Origin: Thermoplasmata archaeon
GTDB lineage: Archaea > Thermoplasmatota > Thermoplasmata > Lutacidiplasmatales > UBA184
Assembly: GCA_021798195.1 (NCBI GenBank)
Contig: JAJZYH010000019.1
Span: 1-38,010 of the forward strand
Reading direction: 5' to 3'
Length of the DNA stretch: 38,010 nt
Shown: positions 1 to 7,921 of the stretch, one piece after another
Position numbering within the stretch: the first letter of the stretch is position 1
Layout of the letters: every line of letters begins with the position of its first letter
Program-made: the position numbers and the translations under genes
The notes under the pieces: model-generated
Told to the model about the DNA's origin: nothing
Databases searched by the model: none
The model's input: the letters and a program-made list of their open reading frames with translations, nothing else

Positions 1-192
1 CGGGCGTGAGACTTCCTAGGCCATTCAACTTGACTCACCACCGATAAGCTATCCACGGGGCGTTAAGCGTTCATGACCTCTTCATCTTCGAAAGGATGCC
101 ATTTCCCATAAAATCATCGAAGCTACTTGGGACGATGTCGTAAACCGCAACCGGACATGAACCTTGCGAACACTCGTCCCCTCTAGCCGAGA

Positions 193-522
193 TTGGTTCA
201 CCGGATCGACCAACTACTCCGGCGCAGTCGCCGGCGACCCATCTTGATAGTCTGGGACGGGGGCCGGCCTCATTATTCGGACGAAACCCGGGCGTTCCGG
301 AGGAAACACCCCCACCTCGAGGTCCACCGGTTTCCGGGTTACAGCCCTGAGCTTAACCCAGACGAGTGGGTCTATCGGCACTTGAAGAACCATGAGTTGG
401 CCAGCTACGCGCCCCACGACCTGAAGGAGGTGCGCCGCGAACTCCGGTTGGCGGTGGTGCGGATGCGGCGGAGGCCCGCTCTCATTCGGGCCATAGTCTC
501 CGCCGCAGATCTTCCTGACTGA
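193..522 (+). pseudogene. IS630-family transposase, C-terminal remnant
   Basis: The 109 codons match the C-terminal half of IS630/Tc1-type DDE transposases. An IVWDGGRPHYS stretch corresponds to the second catalytic Asp region, and PGYSPELNPDEWVYRHLK is the typical block that carries the third catalytic acidic residue. The N-terminal helix-turn-helix and the first catalytic Asp are missing. An in-frame TAG lies at 184-186, just before the TTG at 193, so the rest of the gene is not present upstream in this frame. Full-length relatives are about three times longer. The surrounding 1-190 is clearly AT-richer than the rest of the window, which fits a decayed insertion. I saw no terminal inverted repeats. 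The family call is fairly sure; activity is very unlikely. Confidence 0.75.
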
Positions 523-595
523 TGAAGGAGAATCCGCGAGGAAGGGAGACCGGCCCGTCAGAAACCATCAGGCTATTTCCCGATGGTCAGAAGTG

Positions 596-730
596 ATGAG
601 GAAATGGAAGTATGACGCAAAGAAAATCAACAGCGGCATTTACGGCGACTACGTGTCTCTCTACAAGAAGGCTGCTCAGATTCACCATCTCAGCCTGAGG
701 AACATGGATAGGGCGCTTTACCTACTTTAG
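596..730 (+). pseudogene. Short orphan ORF, probable gene tail (44 codons)
   Basis: An ATG at 596 opens a 44-codon frame ending in TAG at 728-730. It encodes a Lys/Tyr-rich peptide (starts MRKWKYDAKK, ends NMDRALYLL) with lower GC than the neighbouring genes. The frame stays open upstream through 518, so this looks like the 3' end of a larger gene cut off by the transposon debris. I do not recognise the family. The protein-like composition and the AT-rich context support a remnant rather than a chance frame, but it is too short to be sure. Confidence 0.35.
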
Positions 731-843
731 CTACGGTAGCGGCGTTGCCTCCCCTTTCCGTAACCTTCGGAGCCGCTTCCACGGGACATTCAACACCTGG
801 AGATGGTGCCGGTCCCTTTTCTCCGGAACACACCCCCAGTTGG
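731..843. other. Non-coding spacer
   Basis: Between the ORF remnant and the 3' end of the tRNA I see no convincing ORF, repeat or promoter. Confidence 0.4.
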
Positions 844-919
844 TGGTGGGCGCGCCCAGATTCGAACTGGGGACCTCCTCCGTGTCAGGGAGACGTCATA
901 GCCGCTAGACCACGCGCCC
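844..919 (-). tRNA. tRNA-Val (anticodon GAC), CCA encoded
   Basis: Read on the minus strand from 919, a 7-bp acceptor stem (GGGCGCG with CGCGCCC) closes a cloverleaf. The anticodon arm is TCTCC-CTGACAC-GGAGG, with anticodon GAC (Val). The T arm is CCCAG-TTCGAAT-CTGGG, and the D arm begins GTCTAGCGGCTATGAC. The discriminator base is A at 847, and a 3' CCA is encoded at 844-846. No intron is seen. The tRNA lies downstream of the Lon-like gene on the same strand and has its own promoter-like box. Confidence 0.93.
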
Positions 920-950
920 GTTCCCGGGGGCACGGGAAGACCTCCGGGAC

Positions 951-958
951 ATAACGTT
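951..958 (-). promoter_or_regulatory. TATA-like box for tRNA-Val
   Basis: AACGTTAT on the minus strand is centred about 35 bp before the 5' end of the tRNA, between that gene and the Lon-like gene. This is a normal distance for an archaeal tRNA promoter. No experimental support. Confidence 0.35.
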
Positions 959-969
959 GCGGACGCCCC

Positions 970-2520
970 TCACCCGTAGCTCGAGGGGGATCCCGGACCC
1001 GTCCCCTCGTGCTGGTTCCAGTAGTAGTACCCCATGGCCTGGCGCTGGGCCTCCGTGCTGTCGGACCGGATCCCGCCCTGGTAGGAGCCGTAGCGCTCCC
1101 GGATCTGCTCCTCGATGGGACGGCTCCGGCGCAACGCCTCCTTGAAGTGCGCCACCTCGATGTAGGGGGAGTGGGACACCGTGGCGATGTCCCCCGCGGT
1201 CCGGAGGAGCCCCCCCATCTCCCGGAGGCGCAGGGTGAGGGCCTTGTGGACCCCTTCCACCTGCTCCGCGCGCCGGCGCGCCTCCTGGATGAAGGCGAGG
1301 ATGGTCTCCTTGGTGGCGTGGGGGATCCTCCCGTCGCTCACGATCTCCTGGGCGCAGAACTGGACGAGCTTGAGCCGGTTGGCCTCCGTGTCGGGCATCG
1401 TGGTCTCCAGGAGCACCTCGTACCCTCCCCCGGCGATCCGGGACCGCAGGGGAGCGAGGATGTGGGGGAGGTCCTGGATGTTGCAGGCCCCCACCAGGAT
1501 GAAATCGCACGGCACGTTGTCCACCCGGACGGAGGCCCCCGCGCTCTGGGGGTTCCGGCCCGAGATGGGGAAGCGCTTCTCCTGCATCGCGGTGAGGATC
1601 TGCCTCTGCAGGGGACCCAGGTGGGGAAGCTCGTCGATGAAGAGGACGCCCTCGTGGGCTTCGTGGATGGCCCCGGCCACGACGCGTTCGTATGGAGGGG
1701 TCCCGAGCTGCGGATGGCCCCCGTAGGGGTCGTGCCGGACGTCCCCCAGGAGCTCCGTGTCGCTGGCCCCGGTGGCCATGACGAAGCCGGTCCGATCCAG
1801 TTTCACCAGGACCTTGTGGGGGCTCTCCCGTTGCTGCTGCCGTCGGCGCTCCAGGGCACGCTGGTCGAGGAGCTTGATCATGTCGCCCGCCCGCTCGTAC
1901 GCCACCACCTCCTCCACGCCGTCCCGGAGGCGGGTGGTCCGGACCGACTCGGAGGGATTCCCCCCAGGGCTCACGGTGAGCTCCAGGAGGCCGCCCACCA
2001 GGTCCCGGAACGGGTTGCCCGAACCGCTCGCCCCGCCCGGAAGCGGTTGCTTCAGGTTGCTGCAGCTGGGGCAGTAGCGCTCCGCGGGGGTGGAATAGAA
2101 GCCGCACCGGGCGCACCGGTACCCCAGGCGCTCCGCCACCGAAGCGGGTACGTCCTGCGGGCGGAGGAGCTCCCCCTCGAGGCCCCGGGCCTTCTCCCTC
2201 TCCACCAGGACCTCGTCACGTCCCTTGACCTCCACGCTGGGCCGCTCGGGGTTCTCGGGGTTGTGCACCACGCGGATCTCCTGGCGGGGCCGCTCCAGAT
2301 GGAGCGCCAGCGCCTGGGCGGTCATGGATTTGCCGATGCCCGGCGGGCCCACCAGGAGGAGGTGCCGGCGCTGGTAGGCCGCGATCCGCGCGAGCTCCAC
2401 CGCGCGGTCCTGGCCGATCACCCGGTCCAATGGATCCGACGGAATGGGTACCTCCTCGGTGGTGGAGATGCTGTCCAGGGATGTGAGGGCCGGACGGTTG
2501 GGCGAGACGGTTGCGTTCAT
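970..2520 (-). CDS. LonB-like AAA+ ATPase without protease domain, with inserted zinc ribbon
   Basis: This 516-residue protein matches the ATPase part of archaeal LonB. It has Walker A GPPGIGKS at 58-65, Walker B VLFIDE at about 292-297, a typical TAMQEKRFPISG segment near 310-321 and LRSRI arginines at 358-362. A four-Cys zinc-ribbon-like insertion (C136, C139, C150, C153) lies between Walker A and Walker B. The chain ends at residue 516 in a Gly/Ser/Tyr tail, so the C-terminal Lon peptidase domain with its Ser-Lys dyad is absent. Only a tRNA follows downstream. The start is ATG 2520, with GAGGT just upstream; an in-frame ATG at 2586 would add 22 residues with no family similarity. It probably unfolds or remodels proteins or recruits a separate peptidase. 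It lies 96 bp after dnaG on the same strand. Confidence 0.85.
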   Translation of the reverse strand: MNATVSPNRPALTSLDSISTTEEVPIPSDPLDRVIGQDRAVELARIAAYQRRHLLLVGPPGIGKSMTAQALALHLERPRQEIRVVHNPENPERPSVEVKGRDEVLVEREKARGLEGELLRPQDVPASVAERLGYRCARCGFYSTPAERYCPSCSNLKQPLPGGASGSGNPFRDLVGGLLELTVSPGGNPSESVRTTRLRDGVEEVVAYERAGDMIKLLDQRALERRRQQQRESPHKVLVKLDRTGFVMATGASDTELLGDVRHDPYGGHPQLGTPPYERVVAGAIHEAHEGVLFIDELPHLGPLQRQILTAMQEKRFPISGRNPQSAGASVRVDNVPCDFILVGACNIQDLPHILAPLRSRIAGGGYEVLLETTMPDTEANRLKLVQFCAQEIVSDGRIPHATKETILAFIQEARRRAEQVEGVHKALTLRLREMGGLLRTAGDIATVSHSPYIEVAHFKEALRRSRPIEEQIRERYGSYQGGIRSDSTEAQRQAMGYYYWNQHEGTGPGSPSSYG

Positions 2521-2616
2521 GGACCTCTTCTCGATGCTCGTCTGACGGATGGGGTTGGAAAGGGTTGGATGGGTTCCCGGAAACACGGTCCGGAGATCGA
2601 CGGCGGTCTCGTCCCT

Positions 2617-3981
2617 TCAGCCGGCGGTCGGGGTCTCCCCCAGATCGGCCTTGGTGTAGACCCGGATCCCATCCGGCATCTTCCCGATGGCTCCCAGGCG
2701 GACGGCCACCACTTCCTGGATGCCCCGCTCATGGGCCACATCCAGGAGGCGCTGGCTCACCACACCATCGAAGACCAGGGTCCGGGGGGCGGGTTCGCCC
2801 CCCTTGGAGAGGGCCTCCACCACGTCCTTCGCGGGGACTTCCGCCTGCACCGCGTCCCCTTCCCCCAGGATCCGGGCCCGGGATGGGTTCTCCAGTTCCG
2901 AAAGGTCCTGGAAGAGCTTCGCGAGCCGCGGAGGGAGCGGAGGGGGTGCCGGAGGAGGCGGCGGCGCGGCCCGGGGTCCGCTCCTGGGTCCGTTCCAACC
3001 GCCCCCCGACCCGGACGGGGGAGGAGGCGGAGGAGATCCGGACGGTTCGTTCCCGGAATCCCGCGGCGGGCGGGATCCCCGGTCGCGGGATCCGCCGGAG
3101 GGTTCGTCGCCCCGTTCCTCCATGGGGGGGCGGCTCGCCCCCGAGGCCTCGAACCCGCTCATCTCCAGGTACTGCTGGATGGGGATCTTGTTCCGCAGGC
3201 ACTTCATGATCTGCTTCTGCGTGAGCTCTTCCACCTCGCTGCCGCGCGGCGCCCGGGCCACGAAATCGAGGTCCATGGTCTGGAGCATCTCCCGGAGGAT
3301 GAGCTCCCCCGAGCGGTCGCCGTCGGTGAACGCCGTGATGGTCTTGCCCCGGCTCAGATCCTTCACCGTCTGGGGGACGCTGGTCCCTTCCACGGCGATG
3401 ACGTTCTTGATGCCGGCGCGCAGCAGGTTCAGCACGTCGCTGCGCCCCTCCACCACGATGATGGCATCCGAGTTGTCGATGTTGGGCCCCGCGGGGAGGT
3501 GCTCCTTGCCGTAGGAGGTGATCTCCTCCACCTGCACCGCGCGCCGGACCGAATCGGTGAGGTCGATCCCCACTCCCTTGGATTCCTCGGTCATGCGCTC
3601 CAGGAGCTGCTTCGCCCGCTCCACGATCTTGGTGCGCTTCACCATCCGGACGTCCTCGACCCCGGTGACCTCGATCCGGGCCCGGCACGGCCCGATCCGG
3701 TCCACGGTCTCGAGGCCGCTCGCGAGGATCGCGGTCTCGATCTGGTCGAGGGAGCTCGGGATGAGGATCTCCCCCTCGCTCTTCCCCTTCTTGGAGTCGA
3801 TCTCCACCTCGATGCGTCCCACGCGGCCGCTCTTCTGCAGGTCCCGCAGGTCCAGTTCGTCGCCCAGGAGCCCTTCGGTCTGGCCGAAGACGGCTCCCAC
3901 CACGTCCGGTTTCTCCACCACTCCGTCGGCGGAGATTCGGGCGCGGATCATGTATTTCGTCGCGGTCGGATCAATGTTCAT
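2617..3981 (-). CDS. dnaG: Archaeal DnaG (TOPRIM primase-like, exosome-associated)
   Basis: The protein has 454 residues. The N-terminal 165 residues are typical of archaeal DnaG, followed by a TOPRIM domain with catalytic Glu at 178 (VVEGRSD) and the Asp-rich motif FTDGDRSG with D220 and D222. In known archaea DnaG associates with the RNA exosome as a poly(A)-binding subunit and has weak primase activity. Residues 279-352 form a long Gly/Ser/Pro linker with several proline runs, then a C-terminal domain of about 100 residues. This linker is unusually long and low in complexity. The start ATG 3981 is preceded by GGAAGG. The Lon-like gene follows 96 bp downstream and may be co-transcribed. Confidence 0.93.
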   Translation of the reverse strand: MNIDPTATKYMIRARISADGVVEKPDVVGAVFGQTEGLLGDELDLRDLQKSGRVGRIEVEIDSKKGKSEGEILIPSSLDQIETAILASGLETVDRIGPCRARIEVTGVEDVRMVKRTKIVERAKQLLERMTEESKGVGIDLTDSVRRAVQVEEITSYGKEHLPAGPNIDNSDAIIVVEGRSDVLNLLRAGIKNVIAVEGTSVPQTVKDLSRGKTITAFTDGDRSGELILREMLQTMDLDFVARAPRGSEVEELTQKQIMKCLRNKIPIQQYLEMSGFEASGASRPPMEERGDEPSGGSRDRGSRPPRDSGNEPSGSPPPPPPSGSGGGWNGPRSGPRAAPPPPPAPPPLPPRLAKLFQDLSELENPSRARILGEGDAVQAEVPAKDVVEALSKGGEPAPRTLVFDGVVSQRLLDVAHERGIQEVVAVRLGAIGKMPDGIRVYTKADLGETPTAG

Positions 3982-4009
3982 GGTTCGGTTCCTTCCTTTG
4001 TTGCGTCCT

Positions 4010-4027
4010 CCCGCCGCTCACGGCGGG
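4010..4027 (-). other. GC-rich hairpin in dnaG leader
   Basis: CCCGCCG and CGGCGGG form a perfect 7-bp stem with a 4-nt loop, about 30 nt before the dnaG start codon. It would sit in the 5' leader if transcription starts upstream of it. Its function is unknown. Confidence 0.4.
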
Positions 4028-4192
4028 TGGGTCGACTCACCAAAATGCCGAGGCTAGAACCCATCCGGGCGCAGACCGAAGCCGTTGGGGGGCCACACAC
4101 GAAGCATGAGTAGGATCTCCCTGGATCGGAGTGCGGAGGGACACGTTCCCTCCTCGTCCTTTGGCGTGTCAACCGCGACCAGCCAGCCCCAG

Positions 4193-4202
4193 TATTTAAA
4201 TA
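4193..4202 (+). promoter_or_regulatory. Strong TATA-like box TATTTAAATA
   Basis: This AT island in very GC-rich DNA lies between the divergent dnaG and 4345 genes. The core is symmetric and could serve either strand. On the plus strand it is about 147 bp before ATG 4345, so a leader of about 120 nt is implied. A weaker CCTATTACG box at 4299-4307 is nearer. Confidence 0.45.
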
Positions 4203-4344
4203 TGCCCGGTGCCGGAGCGGCGCACGGCGTCCCTTCCCCCCCGGCGGGTTCCGGATGCGCGGCGGGATCCGACGCACCGCTGCCGCTGGAGGAAAAGACC
4301 TATTACGCGCCCAGCGTACCCCGCCCCCGACGAAGGGTTCCAAC

Positions 4345-5031
4345 ATGCCACGACGCTCGGAGAAGAACGAAGTCCCCCCGGCCGACGACGCGCAGTCCAC
4401 CACCAGCATGGCGATGGCATTGCCGGATGACGACTGGCTCTCGTCGTTGCGCAGCGAGCTCGCCAAGGTCCAGAAGGAGACCATCGCCCGCACCGGGGAG
4501 GATCTCCAGACCCGGGCGGAGATGAACCGCCGCCTCCTCCAGGACCTCTGGGAGATCCACAATCTCTTCGAGGACATCTCGGTGCACCTCACCATGGAGC
4601 CCTCCCAGACCATCTTCGCCACCTTCACCGAGTTCCCCCACCAGTGGCAGTTCAAGGAGACCTTCGACTTCGCGTCGGTGAAGAACTTCGAGCTCAAGGA
4701 CCGGGCGCCGGGCTGGCTGGGCCAGGCCCTCAAGATCTGGTACTACACCAACAAGGAGGGGGATCCCCACCTCCGGATGATCTACGAGTGGTGCGAAGGG
4801 GAGACCTACCACCGCTATTCGGGCTGGATGCGGGTGATCACACAGGCCGTCCTCTACGACGAGGTGGTGGACAAGGTGAGCCTCACCCAGTTCCACCACA
4901 TCCTCAAGGACCTCGTGACCACGTGGTACGCAAGCCACCTGAACCACGACCCGAACCATCTCACCAACCACCTCCGGGAGCGCTACCCCAAGGGGACCAC
5001 CCAGACGAAGGAGAGCTTCCGAGCGGCGTGA
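4345..5031 (+). CDS. Conserved-looking protein of unknown function
   Basis: This is a 228-residue soluble protein with no membrane segment, metal motif or nucleotide-binding motif that I recognise. Residues 1-30 are charged and low in complexity. Residues 35-75 look helical, and the rest is rich in Trp, Tyr and His with mixed helix/strand character, like a compact folded domain. I chose ATG 4345; an upstream in-frame start at 4255 only adds an Arg/Gly-rich extension. The stop overlaps the GTG start of the next gene by 4 bp, so translation with the DNA glycosylase is probably coupled. That hints at an informational or repair role, but no function can be claimed. Confidence 0.8.
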   Translation: MPRRSEKNEVPPADDAQSTTSMAMALPDDDWLSSLRSELAKVQKETIARTGEDLQTRAEMNRRLLQDLWEIHNLFEDISVHLTMEPSQTIFATFTEFPHQWQFKETFDFASVKNFELKDRAPGWLGQALKIWYYTNKEGDPHLRMIYEWCEGETYHRYSGWMRVITQAVLYDEVVDKVSLTQFHHILKDLVTTWYASHLNHDPNHLTNHLRERYPKGTTQTKESFRAA

Positions 5032-5810
5032 CCCCACGGACCCGATCCCCGGATCCATCCCCCCTGGGTCCTCCCGCGGGCCCCCCGTCATCCGCCCCGA
5101 AGGCATCGTCGGAGAATTTCCCATCCCTGGCGCACATCGCCACCCAGCTTTCCCGCAGCGACCCGATCCTGGCGGCCCTGATTCATCGGCAGGGCCTGCC
5201 AGGGATTCCCCGGGGGCCCCGGGGATTCCCGGCGCTCGCCCAGTCCATCATCTACCAGCAGATCCATGGGCGCGCGGGAGATGCCATCGTCCGGCGGATC
5301 CGCGCCCGGGCGGGAGGCCGCTTCCCCCCTCCCGCGTGGTTCGCCGAGGCCTCCTCCACGCTCCTCGGCGAGGTGGGGCTCTCCCCCCAGAAGAAGGCCT
5401 ATCTCAAGGACCTCTCCACCCGGATCCTCCGGGGGGACCTTTCCCTCCGCACACTCTGCCGCCGTTCCGACGAAGAGGTGATCCGGGCGCTCGACGAGGT
5501 GCACGGGATCGGCCGTTGGACGGCGCAGATGTACCTCATCTTCTCATTGCGTCGGCCCGACGTTCTCCCCACCGGGGACCTCGGGATCCGGAAGGCCTTG
5601 ATGAAGGCCTACCGGTTGCCCAAGCTCCCCTCGGAGACCACTGTCGCCCGCCGGGGCGAGCCATGGCGCCCGTTCCGGAGCTATGCCACGTGCCTCCTCT
5701 GGGAGAGCCTCGAGGAGCCCACGGACGTGGCAGGGCCACGTCCCCTGGAAAGGGTTCCGGCGCCATCACGACGCGATATTGAAATACGGCTCCCCCGTAA
5801 GCGACGTTGA
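5028..5810 (+). CDS. HhH-GPD DNA glycosylase, AlkA / 3-methyladenine type
   Basis: This 260-residue base-excision repair glycosylase is predicted to remove alkylated bases from DNA. It has the core helix-hairpin-helix LDEVHGIGRWTAQMYL at 155-170 and the catalytic Asp at 184 in PTGDLGIR. Near 213-228 is the WRPFRSYATCLLWESL block, which corresponds to the W-P-R-S-x-A-x-x-Y-L-W motif of AlkA-type enzymes. I see no Cys cluster, so it is not an EndoIII/MutY type. The GTG start at 5028 overlaps the preceding stop (GTGA). The first 30 residues are Pro/Ser-rich and probably disordered. DNA polymerase D subunit DP1 follows on the same strand, consistent with a replication/repair cluster. Confidence 0.87.
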   Translation: MTPRTRSPDPSPLGPPAGPPSSAPKASSENFPSLAHIATQLSRSDPILAALIHRQGLPGIPRGPRGFPALAQSIIYQQIHGRAGDAIVRRIRARAGGRFPPPAWFAEASSTLLGEVGLSPQKKAYLKDLSTRILRGDLSLRTLCRRSDEEVIRALDEVHGIGRWTAQMYLIFSLRRPDVLPTGDLGIRKALMKAYRLPKLPSETTVARRGEPWRPFRSYATCLLWESLEEPTDVAGPRPLERVPAPSRRDIEIRLPRKRR

Positions 5811-5903
5811 GGTGGAACTTGTCCACGTTCTCGGGCCGACCCCACGATCCCTTCGCCTGCCACGGACCGTAGGCGGAGGCCCACGCGTCGGCAAGCCTCG
5901 GCG

Positions 5904-7424
5904 GTGCGGGAACAGATACTCGCCTTCTTCCAGGCCCAGAACCTCCTCGTGGTCCCCGAGGCGCTGGACCTCATCCTCGCCTCCCCGGCCCCGCTCGAGG
6001 TCTCCCGGACCGTGGTCCACGCCCACAAGGGGATCCTCTTCATCACGCCGGATCTGGTCACCCCCCACTTATCTTCGCCCGCCCCGGAAGGCGGGAACGG
6101 GAACGGGGAGGGTCCCCCCGCTCCCGCGGGAGACCTCCTTGGCCCCCGTGCGGGAAGATCGGGACCGGGGGATGGCTTCCAGCTCCTCCGGCAGGGCTAC
6201 GGGGAGCCCGGTGTGTCCGCCACTCCCCTCGAGGCGTACACCGAGCTCTTCCGGGACCGGTTCCGTTCCCTCTCCCGCTTCCTGCGAGGCCGCCCCGACC
6301 TGGCGGACCAGGTCCCCGTGAAGGAGCTTCCCCGGGCCTCGGGGGACGTCTCCCTGGTGGTCATGCTCCGGGACGTGGAGACGTCCGCGAAGCAGCATCA
6401 TCTCATCCTCACGGTGGAGGATGAGTCCGGGACCGCGCGGGTCCTGGTCCCCAAGGACTCCCGGCCCAGCAAGGTCCCCTTCCTTCCCGACGAGGCCCTG
6501 GGCCTCCGGGTGCACCTTCCTCGGGAACCGGGAGGACTTCCCCTGGTCCGGGAGGTGCTCCGGCCCGACACCCCCGCCACCCGGGAGCCGCACCGGAGCT
6601 CCCGTCCGTCCCGGGTCCTCTTCCTGTCGGATACCCACATCGGCTCCCGGATGTTCCTCGAGGACGCCTGGGGGGAGCTCATGGATTTCCTGCGCGGGTC
6701 CTCCGTCCGGCCCGACCTCGCCCGGGAGATCCGGCACGTGGTGATCGCGGGCGACCTCGTGGACGGGATCGGGATCTATCCGCGCCAGGAGAACGACCTC
6801 GCCATCCCGGACGTGGTGGAGCAGTACGCGGAGCTGGGGCGACGGCTCCGGGAGATGCCCTCCGGCGTCCAGGTCGTGGCGGTGCCGGGGAACCACGACG
6901 CCGTCTGCCCGGCGGAGCCGCAGCCCCCCCTGTCCCCGGAGCTCCTGCGGCTCCTCCCCCCCTCGGTCCGGATCCTGGGGAACCCCAGCACCTTCTCCCT
7001 GGAGGGCGTGGTGATCGAGGCCTACCACGGGCGGAGCTTCGACGACCTCATCCCCAGCCTTCCCGGGGCCCGGTACGAGCGCCCCACGGAGGTCATGCGG
7101 CGGATGCTCCTCATGCGGCACCTCTCGCCCTCCTACGGGGGGAAGACCCCCCTCGCCCCGCTCCCCCACGACGGGCTGGTCATGGACCCCCTCCCCGACA
7201 TCTTCGTCACGGGACACACCCACACCTATGGGGTGGAGCGGTGGCGGGGGATCCTGCTCCTCAATGCGTCCACGTGGCTCGCGGAGACGGAGTACCAGCG
7301 TATGCGCAACGTGAAGCCCGTCCCCGCCCGCGCCGCGGTGGTGAACCTGGAGAGCTACGCCGTGGATGCCCTCGACTTCTCGGGCGGCCCCGCGGAGAAG
7401 GGACCTCCGGAGGCGGCCGGGTGA
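5904..7424 (+). CDS. polB: DNA polymerase D (Pol II) small subunit DP1
   Basis: At 506 residues this is the small subunit of the archaeal replicative polymerase PolD, carrying the Mre11-like 3'-5' exonuclease. The N-terminus (1-55) is a helical domain, 56-105 is a Gly/Pro linker and 145-220 an OB-like fold. The calcineurin-type phosphoesterase motifs are intact: DTH at 243-245, GDLVDG at 283-288, GNHD at 329-332, H375 and GHTH at 437-440. GTG 5904 is the only usable start after the upstream in-frame stop at 5808-5810. It has no clear ribosome-binding site. The stop overlaps the next GTG start (cutA) by 4 bp. The large subunit DP2 is not in the window. Confidence 0.94.
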   Translation: MREQILAFFQAQNLLVVPEALDLILASPAPLEVSRTVVHAHKGILFITPDLVTPHLSSPAPEGGNGNGEGPPAPAGDLLGPRAGRSGPGDGFQLLRQGYGEPGVSATPLEAYTELFRDRFRSLSRFLRGRPDLADQVPVKELPRASGDVSLVVMLRDVETSAKQHHLILTVEDESGTARVLVPKDSRPSKVPFLPDEALGLRVHLPREPGGLPLVREVLRPDTPATREPHRSSRPSRVLFLSDTHIGSRMFLEDAWGELMDFLRGSSVRPDLAREIRHVVIAGDLVDGIGIYPRQENDLAIPDVVEQYAELGRRLREMPSGVQVVAVPGNHDAVCPAEPQPPLSPELLRLLPPSVRILGNPSTFSLEGVVIEAYHGRSFDDLIPSLPGARYERPTEVMRRMLLMRHLSPSYGGKTPLAPLPHDGLVMDPLPDIFVTGHTHTYGVERWRGILLLNASTWLAETEYQRMRNVKPVPARAAVVNLESYAVDALDFSGGPAEKGPPEAAG

Positions 7425-7921
7425 CCGGGTTCCCCGTGGGGGAGGAGGGGGCCCACGGACCCCTGCGCCTGGTCCTCTCCACCTTTCCGGACGAGGAGAG
7501 CGCCCGGGAGGCAAGCCGACGGGCGGTCCGGGACCGCCTCGCTGCCTGCGCCTCGCGCTGGCGCGTCCAGAGCGCCTACCTCTGGAAGGGTCGGCTCCAG
7601 GACACGCAGGAGGTCGCGGTCCTCTTCAAGACGTCCCCCAAGAAGGTGGGGGCGCTCTTCGAGGCTCTCCGGAAGGGCCATCCCTACGAGGTCCCCGAGA
7701 TCCTGGAGGTGGACCTCCCCCGCGTCCACGCCCCGTACCTCCGCTGGGCCCTCGCGGCCATGGACCCGGACCCCCGGTCCGCCCTCCTCGCCGCCTCGGT
7801 CCCGCCCTCCGCCTCCGAAAGGCCCCCGGGGGGCCGTCAGGCTTCCGGGAGGACCCGCAGGCCCGGAAGGTCCCGGCCCTCGAGGAATTCCAGGGCCGCG
7901 CCACCCCCGGTACTCACGTAG
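7421..7921 (+). CDS. cutA: CutA1-like protein with extended C-terminus
   Basis: Residues 15-115 match CutA, a small trimeric ferredoxin-like-fold protein linked in bacteria to divalent metal tolerance. The YLWKGRLQDTQEVAVLFKT stretch (53-71), HPYEVPEI (87-94) and the ending YLRWAL (106-111) are characteristic. The family is usually about 100-115 residues. This frame runs to 166, and its last 28 codons or so lie on the opposite strand of the pgk 3' end (85-bp convergent overlap), giving a Pro/Arg-rich tail. GTG 7421 overlaps the DP1 stop by 4 bp. The core call is good; whether the tail is functional is unclear. Confidence 0.85.
   Translation: MTGFPVGEEGAHGPLRLVLSTFPDEESAREASRRAVRDRLAACASRWRVQSAYLWKGRLQDTQEVAVLFKTSPKKVGALFEALRKGHPYEVPEILEVDLPRVHAPYLRWALAAMDPDPRSALLAASVPPSASERPPGGRQASGRTRRPGRSRPSRNSRAAPPPVLT

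Noticed and set aside
1009-4113. 1034-codon plus-strand open frame across the Lon-like and dnaG genes
   Set aside because: It is antisense to two clear genes and has Gly/Pro/His-biased shadow composition; long open frames on the opposite strand are normal at this GC content.
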